Source: Paraburkholderia sp. ZP32-5
GTDB lineage: Bacteria > Pseudomonadota > Gammaproteobacteria > Burkholderiales > Burkholderiaceae
Direction of reading: 5' to 3'
Assembly: GCF_021390495.1 (NCBI RefSeq)
Contig: NZ_JAJEJP010000001.1
Span: forward strand, 992,001 to 1,056,000
Length of the DNA: 64,000 nt
Shown: in pieces, positions 52,891 to 63,612 of the stretch
Layout of the letters: each line of letters starts with the position of its first letter
How positions within the stretch are numbered: position 1 is the stretch's first letter
Notes under the pieces: generated by a model
What the model saw: only the letters and a program-made list of their open reading frames with translations
What the model was told of the DNA's origin: nothing
Database searches by the model: none
Program-made: the position numbers and the translations under genes

Positions 52891-53724
52891 TCACCCATCC
52901 GTCGAAACAGTGACCGTCTCCCACGCATCGATCTGCGCATTCAACGCCGACAACTTGTCGCGAACCAACCCGAGCGCATCACTACCGAGCAAAAGATGCG
53001 CGGGCGGATGGTCCGCCGCGATAGCGGCCAGCATCGCGCGCGCCGCTTTTCGCGGATCTCCCAACTGCTTGCCGCTTTTCTCCTCGCGAGCCTGGCGAAT
53101 CGGATGGAACATATCGTCGTAATCCGCAATCGAGCGAGGGGTTCGCGTCATCGAACGACCTGCCCAGTCAGTGCGAAACGAGCCCGGCGCCACGGCCGTC
53201 ACGGCAATACCGAAGGGCCCGACCTCTTTGCCGAGTGCCTCTGAGATACCCTCCAGTGCAAACTTGCTGCCGCAGTAATAAGTGATTCCCGGCATCGTGA
53301 TATAGCCGCCCATCGATGTGATATTCAGAATGTGGCCGCGGCGGCGCTTGCGCATGAAGGGCAGCACGGCCTTCATCATCGCGACCGCGCCGAATACATT
53401 CACATCGAACTGCCGTCGCATTTCCGCGAGCGGCGATTCCTCCATGATGCCCTCGTGGCCGTAGCCGGCATTGTTGACCAGCACGTCGATGGGTCCGACG
53501 TTGACCTCGATTTCCGCCACGACGCCGTCGATCGCGTCGAAGTTCGTCACGTCGAGCACACGTCCCCATGCGGCATTCGCGGATAAGGACTCAAATTCAC
53601 GCTTCGCCTCGGCACTTCTCACCGTACCGACGACCTTATGACCCACCGCCAGCGCTTCCTGTGCGAGCGCGCGGCCAAAGCCGCTGCTGACGCCGGTGAT
53701 GAGCAGAGTTTTGCTGGATGCCAT
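52891..53724 (-). CDS. Short-chain dehydrogenase/reductase
   Basis: A 277-residue classical SDR. The cofactor motif is TGVSSGFGRAL, the NNAGYG motif is present, and the catalytic tetrad appears as the Ser of NITSMGGY and Y-x3-K of YYCGSKFALEG. ATG 53724 follows a GGGAGAAG ribosome site. It is divergent from an AraC-family gene, which probably regulates it. Confidence 0.93.
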   Translation of the reverse strand: MASSKTLLITGVSSGFGRALAQEALAVGHKVVGTVRSAEAKREFESLSANAAWGRVLDVTNFDAIDGVVAEIEVNVGPIDVLVNNAGYGHEGIMEESPLAEMRRQFDVNVFGAVAMMKAVLPFMRKRRRGHILNITSMGGYITMPGITYYCGSKFALEGISEALGKEVGPFGIAVTAVAPGSFRTDWAGRSMTRTPRSIADYDDMFHPIRQAREEKSGKQLGDPRKAARAMLAAIAADHPPAHLLLGSDALGLVRDKLSALNAQIDAWETVTVSTDG

Positions 53725-53818
53725 CAAAGCTTCTCCCGAATATCGATTGGAGAGTGCATACTAATCTTCCGAGATCGGCAAATTAAGCCGAATTCCGCTG
53801 ATTTTCTTGCATAAAACT

Positions 53819-54790
53819 ATGAGCACGACACGCGCTTCGGCCCAACCTTCAGCGTTATCTTCTCGCAGCCAGAAACGCATGGTTGCGCTGCTGCGCGCGT
53901 TGGCGCCCGACGAGGGCTACAACCTGACAGCATTACCGAGCGTGCGCATCTTGCGTTCGAACCGGGCTCTGTCGCGCACGCCCGTTCTGTACGACCCCGG
54001 TATCGTGATCGTTTGTCAGGGCCGCAAGCGGGGTTATTTCGGCGACCAGTTGTACCTTTACGACGAGCGTCACTACCTGGCCGTCTCCGTACCAGTGCCG
54101 TTCAGCATGGAGACCGACGCAACTGACGAGCATCCGCTGCTCGCGCTGTATCTGCACCTCGATTTCGCGCTGGCCGCCGAGCTTGCGGAGCGGATCGACC
54201 GTGAGGACATCGAGGAGCGCGCGCCGGCACCTCGGAGCATGATGTCGACGCCGATGGATGACGCGATGCAGGCGTCCGTGCTGCGCTTTCTGGAGGCAAT
54301 GCATCGGCCGCTCGAAGCTGCCGTGCTGGGTGACGGGCTGCTGCGTGAACTGTATTTCCGTGTGCTCACCGGAGCCCAGGGAAGCGCATTGCGCGAGGCG
54401 TTGGCGATGCGCGGACAATTCGGCCAGATAGGCCGCTCACTGCGCCTGATTCATGCAAGCTATGCAGAGCCTCTCGACGTCAGGCAACTGGCCGACGAAG
54501 CGGGTATGAGCATTCCGAGTTTCCACAGTCACTTCAAGGCAATTACGCAGGTGTCGCCGATGCAGTACGTGAAGTCGACGCGCCTCCATCAGGCTCGTCT
54601 GTTGATGGTGCGCAACGAGCTGACCGCGGAGGCGGCGGGACACGCTGTGGGTTATACGAGCCCATCGCAGTTCAGCAGGGAATTCAGGCGCTTGTTTGGT
54701 TTGACGCCGGCCGCGGAGGCGAGGCGTCTGCGCGAGAGCTTTGCGATTCCACCGGTATTCGCCGATTCGGCTTATGTGTCGTCGCACTGA
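53819..54790 (+). CDS. AraC-family transcriptional regulator (AraC_N type)
   Basis: The 323-residue protein has an AraC_N cupin domain (RTPVLYDPGIVIVCQGRKRG, YLAVSVPVPFSME) and a C-terminal double HTH (LDVRQLADEAGMSIPSFHSH, AAGHAVGYTSPSQFSREFRR). ATG 53819 is used; the TTG four codons upstream is possible. It is divergent from the SDR gene with a 94-base gap, a common pairing for this subfamily. Confidence 0.93.
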   Translation: MSTTRASAQPSALSSRSQKRMVALLRALAPDEGYNLTALPSVRILRSNRALSRTPVLYDPGIVIVCQGRKRGYFGDQLYLYDERHYLAVSVPVPFSMETDATDEHPLLALYLHLDFALAAELAERIDREDIEERAPAPRSMMSTPMDDAMQASVLRFLEAMHRPLEAAVLGDGLLRELYFRVLTGAQGSALREALAMRGQFGQIGRSLRLIHASYAEPLDVRQLADEAGMSIPSFHSHFKAITQVSPMQYVKSTRLHQARLLMVRNELTAEAAGHAVGYTSPSQFSREFRRLFGLTPAAEARRLRESFAIPPVFADSAYVSSH

Positions 54791-54951
54791 AGTCGTGCTG
54801 TACGCTCTTATAGAACTCCACGGATTCGTCGTCAGGTTCCGCTTACTCTGATCATGCGTTAACTAACACAAGCACACATAGCTTGGCGATCAGCTCTCAA
54901 TCAACGAATAGCCACAGGGCAAAGCACCAAATAACTTCAAGGAATCGACTC

Positions 54952-55350
54952 ATGCAGCTTCTCGATCACGTTTCGATCGGTGTTCCCGACATTCAGGCAG
55001 CGCGCCCGTTCTACGACTCGATCATGACGGCACTCGGCGCAACGAAAGTCTATGATCACGCCGATGCGCTTGGGTATGGTGAACGGTGCACGGCGGATGA
55101 CACGGCCTCGACATATCTGGCGGTCTATCTGGATCGCAGCGGGATCGACGACAACAAACGGCATTGGTGCTTCAAGGCATCTTCTCGCGAACAGGTGGAT
55201 GCGTTTTTCACAAAAGGCCTTGCCGCGGGAGGTCGCTCTGATGGTGAGCCAGGCCTGCGGTCGCACTACCATCCAGACTACTATGCCGCGTTTCTATTCG
55301 ACCCGGCTGGGAATCGAGTGGAGGCCGTTTGTCACGCAGCCTCCGAATAG
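54952..55350 (+). CDS. VOC-family (glyoxalase-fold) protein
   Basis: A 132-residue VOC domain protein: LLDHVSIGVPDIQAARPFYD at the start and YAAFLFDPAGNRVEAVCH at the end, with metal-type ligands His and Glu in these positions. The family spans glyoxalases, dioxygenases and resistance proteins; no specific reaction can be given. ATG 54952 has an AAGGA ribosome site and the family start; a longer upstream frame is rejected. Confidence 0.9.
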   Translation: MQLLDHVSIGVPDIQAARPFYDSIMTALGATKVYDHADALGYGERCTADDTASTYLAVYLDRSGIDDNKRHWCFKASSREQVDAFFTKGLAAGGRSDGEPGLRSHYHPDYYAAFLFDPAGNRVEAVCHAASE

Positions 55351-55818
55351 AGTCTACTAGCAGCACAATTGAATATCCGAATTCCACAACCAGAACTGCC
55401 ATTCAATGTGACAGAGGCGAGTGACGCGAACCCGTAGTGTTCTTCGACTGCACCTTGTTGGGGCGGTGATGAAAATATTGGCGCATTGAGTACTTTATTT
55501 GCTCGACTTCGGAGTGAGAGCAACGTGAGTAAGAATACGTAGTTTGTAGAGTCGATACGCATATTCACCGATCAAAATAAAGACTGATGCCACTCAGTCT
55601 TTGTCAATTATCGGTTGACACCGTATTTTCACCATCGATCAATAGACTTCACCGAAGTACGGCCATCGCCTGTATTCCGCGCCGTCATATACCACCGCCT
55701 CCATTGTTCTATTGGAGAGCGGTGCGTTTCCATCTGTATACACCGCACATCTGATTTCACAGTCACGTGGCTATGCCACGCGACTGCGGTCGCGTGCGCA
55801 TTCTCGAAGAACGAACAC
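55351..55818. other. Intergenic region before phospholipase C
   Basis: This 468-base gap contains a small hairpin (listed separately) and the dyad TGTCAA-N7-TTGACA (55602-55620), whose right half is a consensus -35 hexamer. No clear -10 or Pho box was identified. No gene is supported. Confidence 0.4.
55574..55607. terminator. Small bidirectional hairpin
   Basis: A 7-bp stem AGACTGA / TCAGTCT with a 6-base loop is flanked by AAAATAA on the left and TTGTCAATT on the right. It resembles a weak terminator, ~225 bases after the VOC gene. Confidence 0.4.
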
Positions 55819-57909
55819 ATGCCGAACATAAGCCGTCGCGAATTTATTAAACGAAGTGTCGAGACGTTAGGCGCATCTGCCGCGCTCTCCGCACTTCCGC
55901 TCAGCATTCAACGAGCACTTGCCATTCCCGCCGCATCGGGGACGGGCACTATTCAGGACGTCGAGCACGTCGTGATCCTGATGCAGGAAAACCGTTCGTT
56001 CAATCATTACTTCGGCACGCTCGGAGGGGTCCGCGGTTTCAATGACAAGGCGACATTGCCGACAGACGGCCAGCAGTCGATCTTTCACCAGAAGAATGGC
56101 ACGACGGGCGCGTTTATCCTGCCGTTCCATGCCGACAGCGAAACAACCCGCTCGCTGTCGATGACCGGCCTTGCTCATGCGTGGCCTGATGCACATCAAA
56201 TGTGGAATAACGGTCGCTGGGACAACTGGGTTGCGGCGAAGGGCACGAAGACGATGGTGCACTTCACCCGCAACGATTTGCCGTTTCATTTCCAGTTGGC
56301 CGACTCGTTCACCGTGTGCGACCAGTACTTCAGTTCGGCGCTCGGTGCGACGAACACCAACCGTATGCACCTGTTTACCGGCATGCTCGACATCGGCTCG
56401 ACAGGCAATGGTCCGCTGCTCGACAACAAGCCGGTCAACGGCATTCCGCTGCTCTGGACGACCTATGTCGAACGCCTGCAAAACGCCGGCGTGTCGTGGA
56501 ATGTGTATCAGGGCTCGGTGGGAGATGGCAGCGAGCCGTTCAAGACTGCGCTGACGCCGACTGTGATGGGAGACCTCGACTTCCCGAACAACTACAACGC
56601 AATGCGTTTTTTCCAGAACATCTTCGATGCTCCGGCGGATTCACCTCTGGCCAACGTGCTCGCCAAACGCACGTATGCGCAGCTCGTCGCCGATGTTCAG
56701 TCTAATCAACTCGCGCAGGTGTCCTGGCTGATGCCGCCGGCACTCTGTTCCGAACATCCGGTATACACACCGGCGGACGGCGCGACCTATATTGCAGCGG
56801 TGCTCGATGCACTGACGTCGAATCCGGCAGTCTGGGCAAAGACCGTGTTCTTCATCATGTACGACGAGAACGACGGCTTCTTTGATCATTGCGTCGCTCC
56901 GGTGCCGCCGGTCACAAACGCCGATGGCCTGTCGAACATCGACACGACGAATGAACTGTTCGTATCGAGCCCCAACTATCCGACGTTCGTACCGGGACCG
57001 GTGGGCATGGGTGCGCGCGTACCGATGTTCGTGATTTCCCCGTGGTCGAAGGGCGCATGGACGTGTTCAGAAGTGTTCGACCACACGTCGGTGATCCGCT
57101 TTCTCGAGAAACGCTTCGGCGTTCATGAGCCGAATATCACGACGTGGCGTCGTGCAATCGCGGGCGATCTGACTTCGGCGTTCGACTTCTCCAATCCGAA
57201 TACATCGCCGGTTTCAGTGCCGTCCGCCGAGGGCCTGAGCGCGCTGGCCGATTCGGAGGCCGGTCTTGCAACGGTCAACCCGCCAACCATTCAGAGCATG
57301 CCGGTTCAGGAAGCAGGCGTACGCCAGTTGCGCGCGGCGCCGTACGAGTTGTTTGCCGATGCAACGGTGATTTCGAATGCGAACATCATCCAACTGAAGC
57401 TCATCAATACCGGCAAGACCGCCGTGGTGTTTCACGTCTATTCGGGCATCGCACCGACATCGGTCAAGCGCTACACCGTCGATGTCAACACATCGATCAC
57501 CGATACATGGACATGGGCGCCGACGAGCGGTGTGTCGCACGATCTGACCGTCGTTGCGCCGAACGGCTTCCTGCGTCGTTTCGCGGGTGGCGGCTTGGGC
57601 GTCACGCAACAGGAGGTGACGGCGTGCTACGAAGTCACGCAGGGTGATATCGAGCTGAATCTGACCAACGCGTCTGCACAGCCTTGCACATTCACCATTT
57701 CAGACAACAGCTATGGGCAGGCAGCACAGACCTTGACGGTCGCATCCGGCCAGACGTCGCAGAAACTGGTCACACTCGCGGCCAGCTCCAGCTGGTATGA
57801 CCTCATCGTCACATCGAGTCTCGACCCGTCGTTCGTGCGCCGTTTCGCGGGCCATGTCGAAACCGGCAAGCCTGGCATGAGCGATCCGACACTCAGCTTC
57901 CACGCCTGA
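55819..57909 (+). CDS. plcN: Phosphocholine-specific phospholipase C (PlcN-type), Tat-exported
   Basis: A 696-residue precursor with a twin-arginine signal (ISRREFIKRSVETLGASAAL). The phosphoesterase domain starts with VEHVVILMQENRSFNHYFGT, contains FSSALGATNTNRMHLFTGML, SWLMPPALCSEHPVYTP, MYDENDGFFDHCVAPVPP and VFDHTSVIRFLEKRF. Two C-terminal DUF756 repeats follow (~560-690). It hydrolyses phosphatidylcholine-type lipids outside the cytoplasm and is often phosphate-regulated. ATG 55819 is fixed by the Tat signal; the upstream in-frame extension is not conserved. Confidence 0.92.
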   Translation: MPNISRREFIKRSVETLGASAALSALPLSIQRALAIPAASGTGTIQDVEHVVILMQENRSFNHYFGTLGGVRGFNDKATLPTDGQQSIFHQKNGTTGAFILPFHADSETTRSLSMTGLAHAWPDAHQMWNNGRWDNWVAAKGTKTMVHFTRNDLPFHFQLADSFTVCDQYFSSALGATNTNRMHLFTGMLDIGSTGNGPLLDNKPVNGIPLLWTTYVERLQNAGVSWNVYQGSVGDGSEPFKTALTPTVMGDLDFPNNYNAMRFFQNIFDAPADSPLANVLAKRTYAQLVADVQSNQLAQVSWLMPPALCSEHPVYTPADGATYIAAVLDALTSNPAVWAKTVFFIMYDENDGFFDHCVAPVPPVTNADGLSNIDTTNELFVSSPNYPTFVPGPVGMGARVPMFVISPWSKGAWTCSEVFDHTSVIRFLEKRFGVHEPNITTWRRAIAGDLTSAFDFSNPNTSPVSVPSAEGLSALADSEAGLATVNPPTIQSMPVQEAGVRQLRAAPYELFADATVISNANIIQLKLINTGKTAVVFHVYSGIAPTSVKRYTVDVNTSITDTWTWAPTSGVSHDLTVVAPNGFLRRFAGGGLGVTQQEVTACYEVTQGDIELNLTNASAQPCTFTISDNSYGQAAQTLTVASGQTSQKLVTLAASSSWYDLIVTSSLDPSFVRRFAGHVETGKPGMSDPTLSFHA

Positions 57910-57956
57910 GCCGTCACTACCGAAATGGGCCTTTACGTCCCGACACATGACAGGAT

Positions 57957-58157
57957 ATGAAAACGATGATTTCCAGTAAATCCAGCATCGCCACGCTGGT
58001 TCTCTCAGTACTTTTTGCCTTGCTGCTCAGTGCATGTGGCGGAGGGTCGTCCAACAGCGCGGCGTCGGTGTCCAACGGAGCTTCGGCACCCTCTGGGGCC
58101 TCGGCGCCCGCAGGGGCTTCGACCGTAGCCAAGTCGTTTCGATGCGGTAATACGTAA
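57957..58157 (+). CDS. Small lipoprotein downstream of phospholipase C
   Basis: A 66-residue precursor with lipobox LFALLLSAC|GGGSS and then an Ala/Ser/Gly-rich tail with ASAPSGASAPAGAS repeats. An AGGAT site precedes ATG 57957, 47 bases after the phospholipase stop. The short, low-complexity mature part suggests either a genuine small lipoprotein or the remaining N-terminus of a longer one. Confidence 0.6.
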   Translation: MKTMISSKSSIATLVLSVLFALLLSACGGGSSNSAASVSNGASAPSGASAPAGASTVAKSFRCGNT

Positions 58158-58242
58158 CGTGAATTGGGTGGCGTGGCGCGTTCGCCTGAGCGCGTTACGC
58201 TGAGATTGCGAACGCCACCCATGAAAGAAAACGCATAGCCGT

Positions 58243-58283
58243 CGCGATGATGTAGTTCGGCAGAGAAGGGTTACATCATCGCG
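58243..58283. repeat. Perfect 12-bp inverted repeat
   Basis: CGCGATGATGTA (58243-58254) and TACATCATCGCG (58272-58283) are exact reverse complements separated by 17 bases. No T-run follows. It lies between convergent genes. Confidence 0.7.
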
Positions 58284-58372
58284 AATCTGTTGCTGGCGTA
58301 TAGCGGCCGCCTCCATAGCCGACCACTGCGTTACAACCAACCGTAGCGTTTTCCGCCTGCCCCGATTCCCCT

Positions 58373-58702
58373 TCAAGCGATCACGATGTCGCGCTCACCC
58401 CCGGACTGAACGTTGATGTACACCACGGTATCACCTGTCTCATTCCTGACGTGATGAATGACACCGGGTTCGACCGTGTGATGATCATCGACTTGCGTTC
58501 TGTCGACCCGCTCGCCGATCTTCGTTTCAACAGTCAACACGCCTCGCACGACGACGAATCGGTCTCGCACATTCGTGTGGTGGTGCCATTCCGTTTCGCC
58601 CCCCGGAAGCACGGTGGTCTGCGATACGGCGTAGTCGTCCTCTACCAGCAGCGTTTTATAGAGTACCTTGCTGTTTGCGAGAGGAATGTCCTCGTCGTTC
58701 AT
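58373..58702 (-). CDS. Cupin-domain protein
   Basis: A 109-residue single-domain cupin: VLPGGETEWHHHTNVRDRFV supplies two His and a Glu-type ligand region, and GVIHHVRNETGDTV the third His. Small cupins of this size serve as isomerases, dioxygenases or binding proteins; no specific function is predictable. An AGGAG ribosome site precedes ATG 58702. Confidence 0.88.
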   Translation of the reverse strand: MNDEDIPLANSKVLYKTLLVEDDYAVSQTTVLPGGETEWHHHTNVRDRFVVVRGVLTVETKIGERVDRTQVDDHHTVEPGVIHHVRNETGDTVVYINVQSGGERDIVIA

Positions 58703-58750
58703 TTGCGTCTCCTGTTAGGCGTCGCCTTACTGTAACGACCTGCCAAAGTA

Positions 58751-61045
58751 CTACAGCGCGCGATTGGCTTCGATCACGGTCAACGCGGCCATATTGATGA
58801 TCCGTCGCACCGTCGAGCTGGACGTCAGGATGTTCACCGGTGCGTTGACACCGAGCAGGAACGGTCCCACTGCGACATTGCTGCCGGCACCGGTCTTCAG
58901 CAGGTTGTAGGCAATGTTCCCGGAGTCCACGTTCGGGCAGACCAGCAGATTGGCGTCGCCTTTGAGCGGCGAAGTCGGCAGCACGCGCTCACGCAGTGAT
59001 TCATCCAATGCGCAGTCGCCGTGCATTTCTCCGTCGACTTCGAGTTCCGGTGCCTGCTCCCTGACGAGCTTCAGTGCCGCGCGCATTTTGACCCCCGAAG
59101 CGGCGCCGCCTGAGCCGAAGTTCGAGCGTGAAAGCAGGGCGGCCTTGGGCGTCAGGTTCAGCCATTTCATCTGTCTGGCTGCGCTGATCGTGAACTCGGC
59201 AATCTGTTCGGCGCTCGGATCGTCGTTGATGTGAGTATCGACCAGCGCCACGGTGCGCTCGTCGAGCAGCAGAATGTTCATCGCCGCGTAGGTATTCGCT
59301 CCGTGTTTCTTGCCGATGACCTGATCGACGAATCGCAAATGGTCGTGATAAGCGCCTACCGTGCCGCAGATCATGCCGTCGGCGTCGCCAAGCCGCACCA
59401 TCATCGCGCCGATCAAGGTCAGGCGGCGGCGCATCTCGACACGCGCCATCTCTTTGGAAATGCCGTCACGGCACATCAATTCCCAATACGTCGTCCAGTA
59501 CTGCGGGAAGCGTTCGTCGTATTCGGGGTTGGTCACTTCCACGTCCTGACCGAGCTTGAGCCGCAAGCCGAATCGCTCGATGCGTGCCAGCAGCACTTCC
59601 GGGCGTCCAACCAGAATCGGTCGCGCCAGCTTTTCGTCGACGAGTACCTGCACAGCGCGCAGCACGCGCTCTTCCTCGCCCTCGGTGAAGACGATGCGTG
59701 CTTTGCCGCCGTCGCGCACGAGTTGCTTCGCGGTCGAAAACAGCGGCTTCATGAACGCACCAGAGTGATACACGAACTGCTGCAACTGCTCGACATAAGC
59801 GGCCAGGTCCGGCAGCGGACGCGTCGCCACGCCGCCTTCCATGGCCGCTTTCGCGACCGCCGGCGCAATCCGGGTAATCAGGCGTGGGTCGAAGGGCTTG
59901 GGTATCAGGTATTGCGGGCCAAATTTCACGTCATAGACGCCATACGCGGCCGCGACCACATCGCTTTGCTCTTCTTCCGCGAGACCGCCGATGGCATGCA
60001 CCGCGGCGATCTCCATTTCGCGCGTGATCGTGGTTGCGCCGACATCCATTGCGCCGCGGAAGATATACGGAAAGCACAGTACGTTGTTGACCTGATTCGG
60101 ATAGTCCGAGCGCCCCGTGGCAATGACGACATCGTCGCGCGTCGCGTGAGCGAGTTCCGGAAAGATCTCCGGTGTCGGATTGGCCAGCGCCAGAATCAGC
60201 GGACGCGGACCCATCGTCTTCAGCATGTCGGCGCTCAGAATGCCGCCGACCGACAGCCCAAGGAACACATCCGCGCCTTCGATCACTTCGGCCAGTGTGC
60301 GTGCATCGGTTTCCTGCGCGAAGCGCGCCTTGTCCGGGTCCATCAACGCGGCGCGGCCGCGGTAGACCACGCCTTCGATGTCGGTGGCCCAGATGTTTTC
60401 CACCGGCAGGCCCAGATCGACCAGCAAGTCGAGACAGGCCAGGGCCGCCGCGCCCGCACCCGAAGTCACCACCTTGACCTCGGTGATGGCTTTGCCCACC
60501 ACTTTCAGGCCATTGATAAACGCCGCCGATACTGTGATCGCCGTGCCATGCTGATCGTCGTGGAATACGGGAATCTTCATGCGCTCGCGCAATTTGCGCT
60601 CGACGATAAAGCATTCCGGCGCCTTGATATCTTCGAGATTGATGCCGCCGAACGTGGGTTCGAGGCCCGCGATGATGTCAACGAGCTTGTCCGGGTCGGT
60701 TTCGTTGATCTCGATGTCGAACACATCGATGCCGGCGAACTTCTTGAACAGCACGGCTTTGCCTTCCATCACCGGCTTCGAGGCCAATGGGCCAATGTTT
60801 CCCAGGCCAAGCACGGAGGTGCCGTTGGTGATGACACCGACCAGGTTGCCGCGCCCGGTAAACCGATGCGCCTGCATCGGGTCCGTTGCAATCGCCTCGC
60901 AGACGCTGGCCACGCCCGGCGTATAAGCGAGCGACAAATCGCGCTGGGTGACGAGAGGCTTGCTGGCGACGACCGACAGCTTCCCCGGCGTGGGAAACTC
61001 GTGATAGTCGAATGCGGCTTGCTGGTCGGTATCTGTCTGCCTCAT
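58751..61045 (-). CDS. maeB: NADP-dependent malic enzyme with phosphotransacetylase-like C-terminal domain
   Basis: The 764-residue protein matches MaeB. The malic enzyme part (residues ~10-420) contains [33 protein letters not shown] sequence, [15 protein letters not shown] and [18 protein letters not shown]. The C-terminal ~320 residues are a phosphate-acetyltransferase-like regulatory domain ([20 protein letters not shown]). It decarboxylates malate to pyruvate with NADP. It is divergent from a LysR gene. Confidence 0.96.
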   Translation of the reverse strand: MRQTDTDQQAAFDYHEFPTPGKLSVVASKPLVTQRDLSLAYTPGVASVCEAIATDPMQAHRFTGRGNLVGVITNGTSVLGLGNIGPLASKPVMEGKAVLFKKFAGIDVFDIEINETDPDKLVDIIAGLEPTFGGINLEDIKAPECFIVERKLRERMKIPVFHDDQHGTAITVSAAFINGLKVVGKAITEVKVVTSGAGAAALACLDLLVDLGLPVENIWATDIEGVVYRGRAALMDPDKARFAQETDARTLAEVIEGADVFLGLSVGGILSADMLKTMGPRPLILALANPTPEIFPELAHATRDDVVIATGRSDYPNQVNNVLCFPYIFRGAMDVGATTITREMEIAAVHAIGGLAEEEQSDVVAAAYGVYDVKFGPQYLIPKPFDPRLITRIAPAVAKAAMEGGVATRPLPDLAAYVEQLQQFVYHSGAFMKPLFSTAKQLVRDGGKARIVFTEGEEERVLRAVQVLVDEKLARPILVGRPEVLLARIERFGLRLKLGQDVEVTNPEYDERFPQYWTTYWELMCRDGISKEMARVEMRRRLTLIGAMMVRLGDADGMICGTVGAYHDHLRFVDQVIGKKHGANTYAAMNILLLDERTVALVDTHINDDPSAEQIAEFTISAARQMKWLNLTPKAALLSRSNFGSGGAASGVKMRAALKLVREQAPELEVDGEMHGDCALDESLRERVLPTSPLKGDANLLVCPNVDSGNIAYNLLKTGAGSNVAVGPFLLGVNAPVNILTSSSTVRRIINMAALTVIEANRAL

Positions 61046-61180
61046 GTCCTGTGCTCTCGGTGAAATGCGCCGAGCCCGCCCCGACGCGATTGGTTGAGAC
61101 GATTCTAGACAAACGCCATAAGCGGCCTATTTTGTTTTAGTATCGCCCCATCACTTTTTGGTAATGGTCGCTGAACGTCA

Positions 61181-62152
61181 ATGACGCTCGAGTCGAACGA
61201 TATGGTCAGGCGCCTCAGCTCGCGTCTGAAGATGCGGCACCTCGTGCTGTTGCTGCAGATCGAGCAGCACGGTTCGCTGACGCGTGTCGCGCAACAAATG
61301 GCCAGCAGTCAGCCGGCGGTAACGAATGCGTTGGCGGAACTGGAAAGCATGTTCGGCATGCCGCTCTTCGAGCGCTCGTCGCGTGGCATGCTGCCGACCG
61401 CACTCGGTTCGGTTGTGCTCGAAAGGGCACGCGCGATGATCCACGATCTCGATCATCTTGCGCGCGACATGGAGGCCGTTGCCGTCGGGCACGCGGCGCA
61501 CCTGCATATCGGCGTGATTCCGTTCATTTCCGGCCAGCTTCTCGCGGGCGCATTGAATCGGGTGCACGCCAGCATGGGGCGGCGAGTGACGGTGACCATC
61601 CACGAGGGCACCAGCGATCAACTGTTGCTGCAATTGCGGGACCATGTCGTCGATGTAGTGATTGGACGGGCGTCGTCATCGGTAGATCTGAGCCGGACCC
61701 GCTTCGAAGTTCTGTACCGGCAGCGTCCGCGATTAATCGCGAGCCGGCGCCTCGCGGCAAAACTGGCGCGTATGAAGCTGGATTGGTACAGACTGCTGAC
61801 GCTCGACTGGATTCTCGGCGCACCTCACACACCGATGAGAGAACAGGTGGTTGACCTGTTTCTCGCCGCGGGCACGGCGCCGCCGGTGCCGATAGTGGAG
61901 AGCTATTCGTCCAAGCTCATCGGTGAAATGATTGCTTCTAGCGAAGAGGCCGTGTCGATCGTTCCTGCCGATATCGCCGAAGAACTGGTTCGAATCGCCG
62001 GTGTCGCCATCGTGCCTTACTCGTTCGAATGGACGCTTCCGCCTATTGCAATGTTTACCCGCTCGGAAGGGCCGCACTCGGCGGCACAGAATCTGTTCGT
62101 CGAATCGTTGCGCCAGATATGCGCGGAAACCTACGCTGAGACGCGGGATTAA
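61181..62152 (+). CDS. LysR-family transcriptional regulator
   Basis: A 323-residue LysR protein with an N-terminal HTH (HLVLLLQIEQHGSLTRVAQQ, SSQPAVTNALAELESMFGMP, LFERSSRGMLPT) and an effector domain beginning at LHIGVIPFISGQLL. The related CbsR/GbpR-type proteins share the KMRHLVLLLQIEQHGSLT start. Divergent orientation suggests it may influence maeB, though this is inference only. Confidence 0.93.
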   Translation: MTLESNDMVRRLSSRLKMRHLVLLLQIEQHGSLTRVAQQMASSQPAVTNALAELESMFGMPLFERSSRGMLPTALGSVVLERARAMIHDLDHLARDMEAVAVGHAAHLHIGVIPFISGQLLAGALNRVHASMGRRVTVTIHEGTSDQLLLQLRDHVVDVVIGRASSSVDLSRTRFEVLYRQRPRLIASRRLAAKLARMKLDWYRLLTLDWILGAPHTPMREQVVDLFLAAGTAPPVPIVESYSSKLIGEMIASSEEAVSIVPADIAEELVRIAGVAIVPYSFEWTLPPIAMFTRSEGPHSAAQNLFVESLRQICAETYAETRD

Positions 62153-62166
62153 GACCGACGTTGGCC

Positions 62167-63612
62167 TTAGCTATGTCTGAGCGCGCGCGGCTGATCGGGC
62201 AGAAATAACGAAAGTACTCCGCCTACGGCCAGCAACACGACATTGCAGCCGAGCGCGACGGCAAACGCGTGACCGAACGCAGTTGCTCCGCGCCCCGCCC
62301 CCAGCTCGCTATAGAACACGCCGCCGATAAGCGCAACACCGAGCGCCGAAGCGATCTGAAACGTCGAGATGACAATGCCGGAAGCGAGCCCCGCGTGCTT
62401 CGGCGCAACGCCGCCGATCACGGCCTTGATGACCGACGGCATGACCGTGCCAAATCCCAGCCCGGCAATGGCGAGACCGATATCGAGGCTATTCGCCAGC
62501 ATTCCCGCCGCCGCGAGGAGCACGACACCAAACCCCAGTACCTGCAGCGCGAAGCCAACCGTCAGTGCGAACTTGCCGAGCCGCGCCATGACCTGAGCGG
62601 AGGCGAGAGACGCCAGGAAATAGGCAATCGCGAAGGGCAACGTCGCCAGTCCTGCTTGAAGTGGCGAGAGCAGCAGGCCTCCTTGAAGGTACACGGAGAA
62701 CGTCAGATAGAACGACGACAGCATATACAACGCGAAAGCCATCGCGATGCCGACCCCGAAACCCGCCTCGCGAAAGAGCGCGAATTCGACCAGAGGCGAA
62801 CCGCCCGTCGCGGCCAGACGAGTTTCGAAGCGCACAAATAGCGCAAAAGCAAACGGCGCCGCGACGAGCATCGCGACAATCCATATCGGCCAGCCGGTTT
62901 CTCTTCCTTCGACGAGCGGATAGACCAGTAGACCCAAGGCAACCGAAAGCAGCACGACGCCGCCAAGGTCGAGACGTCGTGCGTGCTCGGCTCGCGAGTC
63001 GCTCAGAAATAGAAGGGCGCCGACGAATGCGACGAGGCCGATCGGCACGTTGATAAGAAAGATGGCCTGCCAGGTGAGTCCGAATCGATGGAACGATACG
63101 AGCGCGCCCCCGAGTATCTGGCCGCAGATGTTGCCGAGGCCAAACGTGGCGCCATAGAGCGCGAGCGCGCGTCCCTGTTCTGATGCGGGGAACAACACGC
63201 GGATGGAGGCCAGTACCTGAGGGGCCATCACGGTTGCGGTCAGGCCCTGCAGGATACGCGCCGCGACGAGCGCAGTAGCGGACGGTGCGAGTCCGCACAA
63301 AACCGACGCGAGTGTGAAGCCGGCGACGCCATACACGAACATGCGCTTGCGGCCGAACAGATCGCCGAGCCGGCCGCCCGTGATCAGAAAAACCGCGTAG
63401 GTCGCCGCATACGCCGAGATGATGAATTCGATCTCCGCGGACGTGGCGCCGAGGTCCTTCCTGATCGACGGGAGTGCGAGGTTCACAACGTTGAAGTCGA
63501 GGATAGGAAGGAATGCCCCCATCAATAGGATGGGTAGCGCGAGCCAGCGTCGTGGGTCGGCCGTGTGCGTGTCGTGTGAAGAATGCGGGTGTGCGTTGTC
63601 GAGTGTGCTCAT
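62167..63612 (-). CDS. MFS transporter, DHA2 family
   Basis: A 481-residue protein with about 14 membrane helices. Marks are LMGAFLPILDFNVVNLALPS in helix 1, GGRLGDLFGRKRMFVYGVAG (A-motif), and YGATFGLGNICGQILGGALV (C-motif of exporters). It probably exports drugs or toxic organics. The following LysR gene (63766) is divergent and is the likely regulator. Confidence 0.9.
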   Translation of the reverse strand: MSTLDNAHPHSSHDTHTADPRRWLALPILLMGAFLPILDFNVVNLALPSIRKDLGATSAEIEFIISAYAATYAVFLITGGRLGDLFGRKRMFVYGVAGFTLASVLCGLAPSATALVAARILQGLTATVMAPQVLASIRVLFPASEQGRALALYGATFGLGNICGQILGGALVSFHRFGLTWQAIFLINVPIGLVAFVGALLFLSDSRAEHARRLDLGGVVLLSVALGLLVYPLVEGRETGWPIWIVAMLVAAPFAFALFVRFETRLAATGGSPLVEFALFREAGFGVGIAMAFALYMLSSFYLTFSVYLQGGLLLSPLQAGLATLPFAIAYFLASLASAQVMARLGKFALTVGFALQVLGFGVVLLAAAGMLANSLDIGLAIAGLGFGTVMPSVIKAVIGGVAPKHAGLASGIVISTFQIASALGVALIGGVFYSELGAGRGATAFGHAFAVALGCNVVLLAVGGVLSLFLPDQPRALRHS

